From positions 2,832,143-2,896,142 of the forward strand of contig NC_045138.2 in the NCBI RefSeq assembly GCF_008831285.2: a stretch of 64,000 nt of DNA, in the 5' to 3' direction. Position 1 is the stretch's first letter, and each line of letters begins with the position of its first letter. This stretch comes from Nymphaea colorata. Its lineage: Eukaryota > Streptophyta > Magnoliopsida > Nymphaeales > Nymphaeaceae. The position numbers and the translations under genes were made by a program. Of this stretch, positions 12,933 to 35,278 are shown one piece after another. Below the pieces are notes generated by a model, which did not search any database, was not told where the DNA came from, and saw only the letters and a program-made list of their open reading frames with translations.

Positions 12933-13007
<75 letters not shown>
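12921..13007. repeat. Compound (CT)n(AT)n microsatellite
   Basis: CT units are followed by about 70 bp of AT. This tract marks the right junction of the insertion specific to copy A. In copy B the matching position (60441) has only about 20 bp of AT. Confidence 0.95.
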
Positions 13008-13009
<2 letters not shown>

Positions 13010-13824
13010 ACAAAAGACTCAATAAAAACATTAAAAGCAACGAAAATAAAAGAAAAAAAGTCTTGATGTTTTTATATTTCAAAACAAATTGTTCACTTTC
13101 TCATTTTTTACATTATTTTTTGCTTTAAAGTTTAAAACTTCAGTTAAGTTATTTATCCTTAGTTCTGTCATTACTAAAATATCATTTTTTATCATTTTAG
13201 CAAATTCCTGTTTATATTTTTTCTCGATAGTTCCTCATTTATTTTGTTTGGGGTCGTATTAAGCTCCTTCGTACTCATGCCGATCAGCAAGAAAATCAAG
13301 AACTTTAAGCCATGCTTTTGAGATTATAGCAAACATCGTAAGCCCATGAGAACTTTTTTTTTTTTTTTTAAAACGAACATAGACTGCAAAGTGAATTGGA
13401 TGTTTCCTTCATAAGCGCATTTTAGCGCTTGGGCCGAAAGCAAATGTCAATTCTCAAATGACTATCATAAAAGTTTATAAAACTCAAGAAAAAAGCTAAA
13501 AGAAAACCTTTTCCAAACCCGTCGCCTCATGTAAAAAGTCATGAATGACTTCAGCGTTCAGACCCAAAACATTGACAGCGCATTCAAGAGTATATTCATG
13601 TCAGACAACCCATAGCAATAAAAATGATAACATATTATGTCATACATAAATCCAAAAAATGAGGTACGTTCTCCTTAGGCAGGTTCATGGACGGGATACA
13701 TTTCATGAATCTTCTCGAGGACATGTAATAAAACAGTTTGTTACTATTCTTATTGTCAAAAATGACTCCTAAGTTCTTAGAAAATAGATTAAGAACTCGC
13801 TAATTCTCTTTGCTTATTGTAAAG

Positions 13825-23500
<9,676 letters not shown>

Positions 23501-23849
23501 CAGTCCATTGTGATTGGACTTGGAATAAGTTCTTGCAAAAATTAGTACATTTAAGAGTTCTCCAGTCAAAGAGCTTCCTCCACATTCTTTATGACCATAC
23601 TTGCATAAGATGGTGGACTTAACAACCCATTGTGATTGGACTTAGAATAAGTTCTTGCAAGAATTATTACATTTTAAGAGTTCTCCAGTGGCATATCCCT
23701 ATGAAAGGACATACTATCTCTTTTGTGCAAAATTTAAGTATTTTGAATAAATGGTTCATGGTTTTATTCATGAGAAAGGTCTCATCATGCGGAAATCCTT
23801 AGTTGAAAGTTGAAACTCATATTCTAAGGTTCTAGTTCCTCAAACCAAT

Positions 23850-24110
23850 GTTGTAAAAAGCATATCGTAAGCCGTATCGGTCTGACTTTAAGATATGTTG
23901 TATCGTAAAATATCGTATGTATCGTAACCATATCGTTTTTTTTTAATAAATCAGAAAAAATAAGAAAAACATTTGAAAAAATCATAAGAAATCAGTAAAA
24001 ATCAAGAATAAGCTCTCCTACATCCATGATTTTATCTCAAAAGTTTTTTTTTTATCTCAAAAAGATCAATAATCCAAGAAAAACAACTGCCCCCTCTTAA
24101 ACATGAGGAT
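23850..24110. mobile_element. TATCGTAT-rich repeat, second copy (inverse)
   Basis: It begins AACCAATGTTGTAAAAAGC, then ATATCGTAAGCCGTATCGG, followed by an AT-rich core like that of the GBA2 intron copy. Orientation is opposite to the first copy. Confidence 0.45.
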
Positions 24111-24189
24111 TAACGTAAAATTGTTAAAAATAGAAAAATAAATAAATACCCCTACAAAATTTTCACCTTGAGGGCTCCCACCATTCAAA

Positions 24190-27100
24190 ATTTTGAGGCT
24201 ATATATGGTAATTCAAATATTTTCTTTAAGAATTCTTCACACACAAAGTGATAGTCCATTTTGATATGCTTTATTCACTCATGAAAGGTGTGGCCTCGAA
24301 CAATGTAGATAAAATTTTTATCATCATGACACAACTTGGCTGGTGTCTCCATCTCATTTTCCATGTCACATGATAACTCAAAAAAACCAAACTATTTCTA
24401 TAGTTGTTGATGTCATTGCTCTATACTCTGCTTTGATAAAGGATAATAAAACTTTTTGTTGTTTTCTACACTTATATGAGATAAGGGATTCACTTAGAAA
24501 ACCACTAAAAGCTGTTGTTGAGTATTTGTCGTTGAGATCTTCTGCCTAATCAACATCAACATAAGCTATTAAATTCAATGGAAATGAAAAGGAAAGAAGA
24601 ACTCCCCGATTCATTGATCTTTTGATGTATCTTATTATCTTACAATCATATGTAAATGTTGTTGGAGAATGGTGAAATTGACTTACCACAACGTATCAAC
24701 ATATAATACAAGGATAATAAAACCTATAAAAGTGTTCTTAACAATAAGGGATGTATCTATCAAACAAGATTGAAAGCTGCATTAGTCATTAAAGTGGTCA
24801 AGCCATGCCTTTGGTGCTTCTTTAAGGCCATATAAAGTTTTTTGTAATATTAAGACTATCTTTTGGAATAATAATATGATGAAGATTATCTATGTAGACA
24901 TTTTCTAATTCACTATTCAAAAAGACATTCTTTACTTATATGTTCGGTTTTTAATAGCTGCAAAAGTTAGAGGAGTTCCAACAATGATCATTCTTGCTAT
25001 AAGGACAAATGTTTCTTCATAATCAATTTCATATTCTTGAATATTTCCCACAACAACAAACCTAACTTTATACCTTTCTAAGGTTCCATTACCCTTAATT
25101 TTAGTCTTGTAAACCCTTTTACACCCAATAGTTTTTTTTTATAGCAAAATCAATATTTGTCATGTATTAGCATCTTTCATTTCCCATGTATTGGCTTCCA
25201 TATTAGTAGATGGTTCAAACTAGGAATAGATGGCAGTCAAGCAAGTTCAATATCTATAAGTAAATGGCTCATAAGAAACAAATCTATTTGGAGGTCAACA
25301 TTTTTTGTAAATCTTTTAAAGGTTCATTCATTAGAAGAAGTAAAATCCTCTTTTTATTGGCAAGTTGCTTGTTTCAGTATAGGCTTCTTCTTGGGTTCTA
25401 TGGTAAATTATACGCCTATTAGATATCTTATCTTCATTGTCAGTGTCATTATTCTTTTCTTCATTTTCATCTCCACTCTCATATGAATCATCACAATGTT
25501 CTGAAAGATATTTAAATAAAAAGGAATAGGTGTTGACCTCTTGAAAATCTTTTTTTCTTTTGAATCCATGTTCTTTTTTAATGAAACTTACATTTTTTCA
25601 AATTGATAGTTTATCATTTTTAGAATCATTACATCTAGTTCCCTCAAGTGTCTTAGAATACTCCATAAAAGCACATTTAAAAACTTTTGAACTTAGTTTG
25701 CCAGCTTTATCATTTCCAGACAAAGGCTGCGTTGGTTAGGTCCTTTTTTTTTTTGTTAAAAACAAAATTGTGGTGTATTTATAGCAAAAATGGGTCCATG
25801 CATAACCTTATCTTACATTTACAGATTCATTAAAAAAAATCTCAATCTATTATTTAAATCATAACATTTACATCCACAATCTCTAAGTATCTCATTAATA
25901 TTTAGACAATTTTTCAAGGGGAGAAGCATTTGATAAAGTTTTTTATATTATTTTCTTTATGAGATAAGCGGACATCTAGCTGCCTCAACTCAAAATTTTT
26001 TATACACTTTTAAAAATAAGAAGAATGCTAGTTGTTTCTATAACGTGTCTATGCTTTCTCCTGGATAAACCTTTTTGTTGATGCTTCTTATAAAAAGGAC
26101 TTTGGTAAATTATTCCAAATAGTTTTAGATATTCTTCAAACTCATTTGAATTAAATTCACTTCTGGAATTTGTTCTAAATATTTTAATTTTGGTATCAAA
26201 TTGATTTTTCATTAGATTGTGAAATGTGTTAAATACCTTTAACTTGAATATCAAAATATAAATCCAATTGTACCTAGTAAAATCATCTATAAAAATTATA
26301 TAATATGATAATCATCATTTTGACATGATCGGTGGGATTCCTAAACATCCGAATGAAACAAGTTCAAAGGGTTTTAGCCATTAAAAATTTCTTAAACCAA
26401 AAGGTATAATTTTCATTTTCCCATTTAAAAGATCATTATACCAAAAGGTATTGATACATAGTTTCTTTGTAGAGTCAATAAGAGAAATTTTTTTTATGCT
26501 TAGATGTCATTCTCTTTGATGCCTTATTTTAGCACCTATGTTTTCGGCAACATCACAAAAGACTTTGTTGTGTATACATAATTTGTTCATGTAATACAAA
26601 TATCTTTTTCCAAAATTTTCTCCATTCAATTTCATGGATTGGTGTCCCTGCACATAACGTTTGTTCGATGAGAAAAGAATTTCATATCCATAGTCAGACA
26701 TTTGACAAACAAAAGTAATTTAAGACAATATTTCTACATAAAAATTTAGAATATAAACTTTTCATTTTTCAACTTCATTTTTGTGATCTCTAATTCTTAA
26801 AATGTTTAAAGAGGTTCAATTAGCAGTGAGAACATTTGAAATCCCTTAAACATATGCATACTTTGTCAAAGAGAAATATATGGAGTCATATGAATGAGAC
26901 TTTGTAAGTTAAGAACCAATAGTGCATACTTTTGTATTGGAATTGGAGGCAGATGATGCCATTGCACTTGATGGTGACTTGTTAAAAAGTGGTTGAAAGC
27001 CAGTTACAAGCTGATTTAAAGTGGAAGAAGTAGAAGTAACGTTGTGTCCTCCATTGAATCTCTTATTGTTCCCTTGATCAAGTTGACCTCCAATGTGATA

Positions 27101-28345
27101 GGTTGCTCCTTGATTAGAGTTGTGTGATCTTCTAGGTGTAGATTCTCAATTGCTTTGGTATGGCCCTCCATTTGAGTTCCTTTTAAACTTATGATGTTGA
27201 AGCTTTATGTGCCCCATTTCATGACCATACTGATAAATAACCTGATAGTATCCTTTGTGTTGATTCTGACTATTAAAACGAGGGGGCTTATAGGGTTTAA
27301 TATTGCTTCCCAATCTAGAAGCTGCCAAGACCTTATCTTCTTCTTGTTTGATGGAAAGAGAACTCTTCTTATTCTTGTTCATATTCATCCTTGTTTCCTC
27401 CACACTTAACATGGTAAGTGTCTTATGAATGACTGAAGGATATGTAAAAGGTAATGACACAACTTTAATTTGTTCAAATTCTGGCCTAAGGACTTGTGGG
27501 AGCTGATAGAATCTCAAATTTTCAATGATCTCCTTGCTTCTAATCTCATGGCGCTTACATTCAATGCCAAAGCTTGGGATTCAATTGGTCAATTTTCATT
27601 CTATATAGTAGATGATTCTATGTAATAATCTCTTACATTCTTTGCTCCTTGCATAACATGTTGAGCCTTTGTAATTAGGAGATATGTTTGAGTTGTATCT
27701 CCTCGTGTATACATACCCATGAGATATTCTCATGTGTCACTAATTTTTTATAATATATGAGATTTTGAGCAATACAAGGATCAATACTATTGTAAATCGA
27801 TTCCTTGATTCTTGCATTTTTTACTACCGAATCGTCCAAATTTCTTGTAGTATTCAATCATGGCATTATCTCTCCCAATCCCTTGGGACTCTTCTCGACA
27901 CTGTTTTCAACTTTAGTTAATTTAAGAGAAGGTTGAGCTTTAGTACATTAAATGAAGCCCCAAACTTTGTTTTAGTTTGATGTGCATTTTTAGGCATTTC
28001 ACCTACAGAGAATACCTTGTTTCATCAAGCAAAATGGGGCCACTTAATTTTCATGATCAAAGGAGTTTTTAAATCTTCCATATTCTTGATGAGACGACAC
28101 CTGAATCATCTACTGAAGAACGAATTATAATCCATAGCAATAAGAGATTGGTTTAGAGGAACAAGCAACACTGGTGCAAGCCTTTAGAGAAATTCATTAG
28201 TAGCCACTTGATACCAACAGTAGATTCACCAATTGTAAAGCAAATTTTATTGGGAGTACCAAGAAAGAAAATGAAATCAATGCAGAAGGTTCAACAGCTG
28301 TTGTCAGCTTGAAACAACAAGAATTCATGCTCTAACACCATGTAA
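24190..28345 (-). mobile_element. Degenerate Ty1-copia retrotransposon
   Basis: Read on the minus strand from the right, the elements of a copia polyprotein appear in order. A PBS-like TGGTGTTAGAGC (28343-28332) follows an LTR-like CA end. Gag sequence with a damaged zinc knuckle, YGHEMGHIKLQHHKFK, lies at 27857-27146. Pre-integrase sequence is at 26701-26507. Integrase core, with FNSNEFEEYLKLFGI and GLSRRKHRHVIETT, is at 26254-26000. Reverse transcriptase, with GTLERYKVRFVVVG and EYEIDYEETFVLIARM, is at 25130-24950. RNase H (AYVDVD, STTAFSGFL) is near 24610-24450. The typical HIKMDYHFVCEEF follows near 24290-24210. Every domain has stops or shifts, so it is inactive. The copia order (integrase before RT) fixes the superfamily. 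Neither LTR could be delimited. Confidence 0.87.
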
Positions 28346-29100
28346 GTTTAGTTGTAAATCAGCTAAATAAGATTACAGAAAATGGTGCTAAGACCCAAAG
28401 TGAATAGCAATATAAAATAATTCTAAAGAATCTTTGTTAGTCGCTCAAATAGCTCCATCTTGGTGAAATACGCATTTGACCAGTAGAGCTTGCACAAAAT
28501 AAAATACAAAAATACACATAAGAGAATAAAAGTAAACAAAAAATAAAAAGACCTATATACAAGTCTATATGGCAATTGTAAGCATGTATATACCTAAATA
28601 CTACAATCATACATGCAGTAGTGGAGCTAGAAAATCTTGGCTGAGGGGCAGTAACCGGGTTTGTGGGGCACTTACTTAGATATGGTGTGAACGATTTATG
28701 TGCTGAACCCAGGACCAGCTCAGTCACAATAAAAGATTTCAAGTGATGACATAGGCAATGACCCACTTCAGTCACATAGTAGCTCAGCTACTGCAAACAT
28801 GCATTTAAGCATATATATAATTATAGATTATATAGACATATATAGGCTGAACATATACAAGTATTTACAATAATTCTAATACTAGTGTCTATTGGCTTTA
28901 AAATATGAGCATTGGGTATACATTGGCATGAGTCGTTTTATTATAATAAGGTGACTCACAGACGAATATGATTAAAGTTCTTTTTAGTGATTTAAAATGC
29001 GTTAAAACCAGATAAGCAAGTATATTTAAAAAAAAATGGTAAGGTAGACCTTTATTTAACAGTTGTTTGAGCCTTTGAGGACCGTCATCTGAAAAAAATC
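28345..29100. other. No gene seen; probable LTR remnant and repeat-derived DNA
   Basis: Just right of the copia PBS the plus strand begins TGTAAGTTTAG, as expected for an LTR terminus, but I find no matching 3' LTR. The stretch GTGGAGCTAGAAAATCTTGG to GGGGCACTT (28619-28670) resembles a MITE end. No coding domain is seen. Confidence 0.4.
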
Positions 29101-29189
29101 GGAACATGAGGCTCGTTTTTGAGATTATAGCTAAAAGACGGTCTCCGAAGCATATACTTCCAAAATGACAAGGTTTGGATCTTCACTGA

Positions 29190-29757
29190 TATTTGGATTC
29201 AAAAGATCGGAATCGAAACCGACCCGCTGGCGACCCACTTGAAAAGGAAGGAAGGCCTCGGGACTCGCACGGAAGACTTTCAAGCGTCCCCGTAGGCCGT
29301 CTCCAGGACCACGGCTCGTCACTCCGTCCCATCACTCCCGCGGAGAAAACCCAGCCGTCAGATCCGGGCTCGTCGACCGAGAAACTCCTCCGATCGCCTC
29401 CACTTCCTGGTTCTCTTGTTGGTAATTTCTTCTCTCCTCTTTCTGGTGATCTCTTTCCGTCTTTCTCTTTCTTTTTTCCGGCGATGCTCAATTGGATCGA
29501 AATGAACCGGAATCTACACAAATCGCGCCGGAATACTGAAATAAACTTGTCTTAACTTCTCGTGGCGGTAGTCCGAAACGGAAATAAAACATCCCGACGT
29601 ATGATGACGATCTCGCGTGTAGCGTCTAAATTTCGGTAGGTTGGTGAGATTTCTACTGTTTAGCTTTTTAGGGCATCTCCATGACTTCTTGTACATTCCT
29701 CTCTTTCTTCCTGATTCTCATGGCGCTTCCATATCAGGGATACATCCGTCATTTTTG

Positions 29758-29803
<46 letters not shown>

Positions 29804-30640
29804 ATGTCTGATTGGGTGGTAAGCCGGGTAAGTGATGGTTCTTAATGGAGCATGAAATTACAGGTCTACTCTGCAGAAATCGGTGTTTGGCTCTTTAATT
29901 TTCCCAGGAATACAGGCATCAAAGGATAGATGAATTGAAGAGGGTGCATGTGATACCCGATCGGTTGATGTGGTCAAGTGATCATCGGAGGAGGAGGAGG
30001 AGGGAAGATTGCAGGATGAGAAGGCAGACCAACGGAGGGTTATCTCTCGTCGACATTGTTGTTTATTTGGGGAGAGAGAGAGAGAGAGACGCTGCTGCTC
30101 TAATGGCTTCTTCTGCACTGCAACTCCACGGAAAACACACAGAGAGAGTAGCAAGTACAGCTGCACCACTGAACTCTACGGCAAATAGAGCAAAGAAGGA
30201 GACTTGTTTTGCTTCGGTTGTCCTGCTTTCTACATTGTCATTCAACGGCACAAGAGAGAGAGAAAGAGAGAGACTCACGCTCAGCTTATCTGTGCAAGTC
30301 ATTTCGAGGGAGATAGGTGAGAGAATTAACCCCAAGTATGGGATCCTACAATCAATCCCTCGCCTCTGAATCTTCCAGTTTTATAGACCCTCAGAGAGTG
30401 TGTGTGTGGAGAGAAGGGGAGAGGACATTCACCGCCACTGTCTAATTTTTATAGCACAGACAACGGGGGAGGAGAGAGAGAGAGAGAACAGCAAGTATGG
30501 GGATTGGCCCACTGTGCTCTATGACTCTTAAAGCATCTGGGAAGAAGAGGACAGTATTGCTGCATTTGTTTCTGCTCCGCTTTTAATGCAACAGAGAAAA
30601 AGACTCGACTGCAGGTAAAGAGTTATGATTTTTTCACTTG
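29190..30640 (+). other. GC- and CT/GA-rich transcribed-looking stretch of unknown function
   Basis: The base composition changes sharply at about 29190 to a GC-rich segment, then a CT-rich segment with a pure (CT)n run at 29763-29801, then GA-rich blocks at 30073-30090, 30250-30275 and 30475-30490. This looks like a plant promoter and 5' UTR. Frames of 100-144 codons exist on both strands but consist of RERERE or SLSLSL runs and match no family I know. I assign no product. Confidence 0.3.
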
Positions 30641-31159
30641 CTTTTAAAGTCTGTCATTGGTCATGGTCAAGAAAGGTCAGTCAACTTTCCGGTACACGCT
30701 CAACACAGAGTTAGTTTGACTGTGGCATCATCCTGCCATGGCCCTGCAGATGGGCACCTTCCAGTTGCTTTGCAAAATATCACAGACAGGAGAAACGGAT
30801 CATTAAATATGTAAACGGAAAGTGGTGAATCGTGGTTCAATCAATGTCTACTCTCGGACTTTCTCTCTCTAGACCAAAAGAAAAGCTTCATCGCGGTTGT
30901 ACGTAATCATGTACCCTCGTCTTTCTCTCTCCCCCATTCTACCACCATACTCTGATGTTGTTTCACTGCGGTGAGAGAGAGAGACAGAGAGAGATATATG
31001 ATATAACTGACTAGAATGAAACTGTGATACTCTGTCATTGGATAACCAACTACCAGCAGAAGCAAATTTAATTCACTGGTCAGTCAATGCTTTGATTTTA
31101 CTGTTTGGCTGGTTCACTTTTCCACGTAAGAGGAAAAACTTTTCATGTACACGGGAACT

Positions 31160-32475
31160 TAAGGGTTCGTTTGATGGCAAGGAAGAATTTAACGTGGTAA
31201 ATTTATTATGGTATACGAGATGAAATTTAACCCTCTTCAGATTTGAGGTTCTGTTTGATTGCAGGAAAGTTTTTTACAGGTAAAATTAACTGTGTTTGAT
31301 GCACATGGTAAAATATATGAGAGACTTTTTTCCTGACCATTAGAAATAGTTAGAAAATAGTTAAAATTAGTTGTTACGTAAAACCCATGATAACTCAAAC
31401 ATTCCTTTGAACATACATCCCTTTCTTTAAAAGGGAAATGAAAAAGAGTGAGCATCTTCTACCAATAGTATGAAGATACTAGCAACCAACTAAAAGCTTA
31501 GTTGCATCTTCTTCCACTTCAAGGTGAAGCAAGACAGATGCCACAGACCCCTATCGCTGTAAGTCCAGCATTATTGATACAAGATCATGGTCAGATGCCC
31601 CAAACTAAGCAAGATCTGGATATATGCAAACCAAGGAAAGGAGCTTCCTAAATCAACACAAATGTTCAAACTGTGATATCATGTTTCTGAAACAGTTTTC
31701 TTGGAAATGAATTTCAAAATAGTAATCACGACGCAAAACATATATAAGTTGAGGTAATTGGCAAGAGAAAACCCTCTTGTTTTGCTCGTGAGAGTAATTA
31801 ATTGAATTTCTTCCCCTAATTATTAAAGTACTGGTTCGATAAGCCAAGTTCATTGAGAGAACAAGAATCTTTTTCATCATCCGTCTTCAATTGAACAGAA
31901 AATTTATTTCCTTCCCAACACGATCTCATCTCAACCTTGGTCAGTCTAATTAACCATAGCGGCAGAAGAAGGGACAGCCATTGGAGGCGGCGGCTATGGG
32001 TGCTGGAGACAATAAAAAAATTGGCAAATTAAGCGGCGAACTGGCCGGAATCGCAACAACATGTTTCCAAACTGTCCGAAAAGGCATTTTAGAAGAAGAA
32101 ATGGGTCCGCCAATGGCGCCGTAGCCGGCTGTTCCCATCTTTGGGGATCCTCTCTCAAGATCCCCCAACCTTTGGGGCACCGAGAGGATTAAAATCCAAT
32201 CAGAATGCTCCTTGCAGCGAAGAAGGAGGCAATCAAGGGCTAGGTCACCATTTGTGTGGAGCTCCAACAAGCGAGGGGGGCGGTGGGTGGAGAGGAGCTT
32301 CCGTCGAGTGCGAGGAGGAGAGGCAGCGAGAGAGCGACCAGCGTAGAGGATGAAAGTTTTTCGGGTGAAAGTTTTCGACGTTTGATTCACAAACGGTTCA
32401 CCGGGGTAAATTTCCCTCAGCCGTATGAATTTCACCCGTTGCACAGCATTTTTCTTGTGCATCAAACGGGTCCTA
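31160..32475. mobile_element. Possible TIR element enclosing a GC-rich segment
   Basis: Near 31163 the sequence reads GGTTCGTTTGATGGCAAGG. Near 32473, on the minus strand, it reads GGACCCGTTTGATGCACAAG. Both are followed by similar AATT-rich words, so they may be diverged terminal inverted repeats. The enclosed 31950-32350 block is GC-rich, unlike its surroundings, and has an open minus-strand frame of 171 codons with no recognisable domain. It could be a Pack-type element with captured DNA. This is a weak call. Confidence 0.3.
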
Positions 32476-33518
32476 ACTAAGCTTTGATAGCCTGCCAGGG
32501 TCTGTTCGTGCAGATCTGGTTTGAGAATGACACCTTATTTTGAACTATTTAACATAATTTTCTTGGAGAGATTTGTCCTAAATTTTAGGTTCAAATCGAA
32601 TTCATGGCAACCAGAGATTGTTGGTTCCCTCCTAAAACAGTACTTTGAGAGATGGCGTCGACTCTTAATGGGCCGGGTTGGGCTGACTCGATGCCCAGGT
32701 TTATCGAATAATTTACAATAATTCACAAATACCGCATGTCACTTTTTATTAATTTTAAAAAGACGTCTCATTTTTAATGAATTTTATTTACTGGTATAAC
32801 TTTAAAATATATATTTCTAAATATATGTCGCCGCTGAATTATTGAAGCAGCCGATTCACCGAACCGGTAGCTTCGTGATTTCCGTCCGGACGGATTTTTA
32901 TGAGAGAGAGGGAGAAGGAGAGGGAGAATTGTAAGGCTTGAAAACGACAACCAACTGGCTGATTAATGACAACCATAATTTTCAAATGGTTTCACATCTA
33001 ATTAAGAAGATGGAACTGACTTTGGATCTGGATCCATATGCGTGTTTGATTTTGGACTAGATGACCATACGTCGAACTGGAACAGGAATCTAACACATGA
33101 TGTATTGGATCCAATAACGACATTATCTCAAGGGAAACAGGCCAACCATCAAAATCTTCCAGAGCAAGGAAGATTGTGATCTCATGCTTTTTGCTACTTG
33201 ATACATCTTTTTTATAGCAATGGCCCTACAAGAAACTGTGTATACTTTATTGGAAGACCTTTATTTTGGATCCTAGCTTTATAAGTCTTGTGTCATGGCC
33301 AAAAGCACAGCTAAAAAGCTCTAATTTGCTTTGACAAAACCATGGCTTTAGATTTTCAAGTTTCCGGATTACTTGGTGTTAGGACGAATGAAAAGATTAT
33401 TTCATCTTACTACCAAATAAAAGGGTTGAGGCCTCTACCCTTTCCTCAATCTCTCTAGGGTACCAGGTCTGCTTTCAACGTTTCAGGATAACAACTCTAA
33501 TATATTTCAACATACATA

Positions 33519-33948
33519 TAGGGATGTCAACGGATCAGATTCAAATTGGATATATCCTTAATCATATATAATTTTTCGAATATTCATATGTTCTAATTCT
33601 AATTCAAATAAGGAAAACTCATATCTGAATCTAAAATCTGTACAATCGGAAGCCAATTTTTATATTTATATCTGAATCCAAATCCAAATTTCGAACCAAA
33701 TTTTTCTAATTTTCAATATTTAATAGCACTAGATATTGGATATTTGTCTAAAACTGAATCTGATCCGAATCCATATATGAATCCGATCGGATATTTATGT
33801 ATATCTGAATCCATATCCGATTGGGTGCCATTTACTAAATCCAAATCTGATCCGATTTTTCAATCAAATATTATTATTTTTTATATCCAATTTTTTCGGA
33901 TCGGATTGGTTTGATATCCGATTCAAATCGGATATATTGACATCCCTA
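33519..33948. mobile_element. TAGGGATGTCAA MITE with terminal inverted repeats
   Basis: The left end TAGGGATGTCAACGGATC and right end GATATATTGACATCCCTA are inverted repeats. Flanks CATACATA (33511-33518) and CATATATA (33949-33956) agree at seven of eight bases, as a hAT-type target duplication. The interior is repeated GAATCCAAATC/GGATAT words with no ORF. Confidence 0.75.
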
Positions 33949-35278
33949 CATATATATTGGTGCCCTCTACCCTCCCACCCCACTTCCCTCATCTTTGTTT
34001 GCAGAACATGCGGTTGACGCTCTGATTATTCAAAATGGATGCTGGCAACCTATCCTTAAATATAATTAATCAACATTACTCTATAAACAATCTCACTACA
34101 TTAAAGATTAATCACTCAAACCGAGTTGGTTTGAGCTTGACTTGTTTTGCCAACATGGCCGCGGTGAGCTCTCTTAGAGGCAGACAAACAAATTTCTGGA
34201 TAAGAGACACTAATAGTTTAAATTTTGTGCTCTTATGTAGAAAAATAAAAATAAAAAATGAAGTACTAACACATAAGCAAAGCAAATTTGTGGGCTGGTG
34301 TGACAATTGCCCACGAAATCCACAATGCGGTTTCACTACTAGGCGAACTGCACGTGTCCTGCGAAATATTATGTTGTTTGGGTTAGAGGTGGCACTATGA
34401 AATTTTCACTATGAAGGCCTTTTTAGGCTGCATGAAATTTTTTAAATTACTTTTGTGGTGTCAACCGACACAAATATGCAACTACAAGCACAACAGAAAC
34501 ATGACTCTAAGGTACCAAAAGTAGCCATAAATTTTGAGAGGATGAGAGAAAAAGAGGAGGCTGTCAGCTTCACTCAGACATTGCGATTAGCCTCCCGCTC
34601 ACCCGAAAAGGAATTAATACATATAGTGGAATGGACTTAGCTGTCACACAATCAACAAAGTTTTAGACGGATCCAGTAACAAAATGCATTAGCGTGCACA
34701 TCAAATATCTACAAGATATGAATCACAATTTATATCGATTAAACAAATGGCCGGAATACCCAGCACCTTTGAAGGGTTGTATATTCTTCGCGCTCTAATC
34801 AATGATTATTACATTGTTATTTCCCAGAATACATGTTTTTATATACAAACATGCTTTCATAGTGCACATCTTTCAATAGTACCATGTTCTTGTTATAAGA
34901 AATATGGTGCAATTATGGTCAACATTTAATTTTTGGATCTAATGTTTATAGACTCCAAAAAAAAAAAAAGAGATAATCCAGTGTGGATTTTACGAGTTTT
35001 CTTTAGCTATTTTCTCAGCCTTGGCAAGACAACATCCTACTCAGGCCAGATCCGAACCACTTGCAATCCGATTTGGCATATTTTATGAGAGTCTTGTGAT
35101 AAACTATCACAAGTTTCAAGGGATAAGTATTCCCATGTCGTATGAGGAACCTAATCATAAACTTTTAATTGGCAGGTAGCTTTGGAAAGTTAGGAACGAA
35201 GCAGAACAGCTTAACATCTGATTTCAAACCTTGAGTATGAATACATCATATGAACTGACAGAAAATTCTAATTCCTAA

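Larger units (their letters stand above)
8983..13583 (+). repeat. Segmental duplication copy A
   Basis: It shares ordered, same-strand blocks with 57503-61023: 8983-9735, 10425-11455 and 13007-13583. Between blocks each copy has its own insertions. Copy A alone has a tandem repeat of about 68 bp at 9300-9431 and a 1.5-kb insertion at about 11460-13006 holding plastid rDNA and long AT tracts. It ends about 240 bp upstream of the first visible GBA2 exon. No coding gene is recognised in it. Confidence 0.85.

Noticed and set aside
25157-25486. Plus-strand 109-codon frame with a hydrophobic end
   Set aside because: It lies opposite the copia polyprotein, whose reverse transcriptase reads clearly on the minus strand. 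A shadow frame.
29193-30369. Frames of 90-144 codons suggesting a protein gene
   Set aside because: Composition is driven by CT/GA repeats, no family match, and no convincing intron structure with coding continuity. Kept only as a possible promoter/leader stretch.
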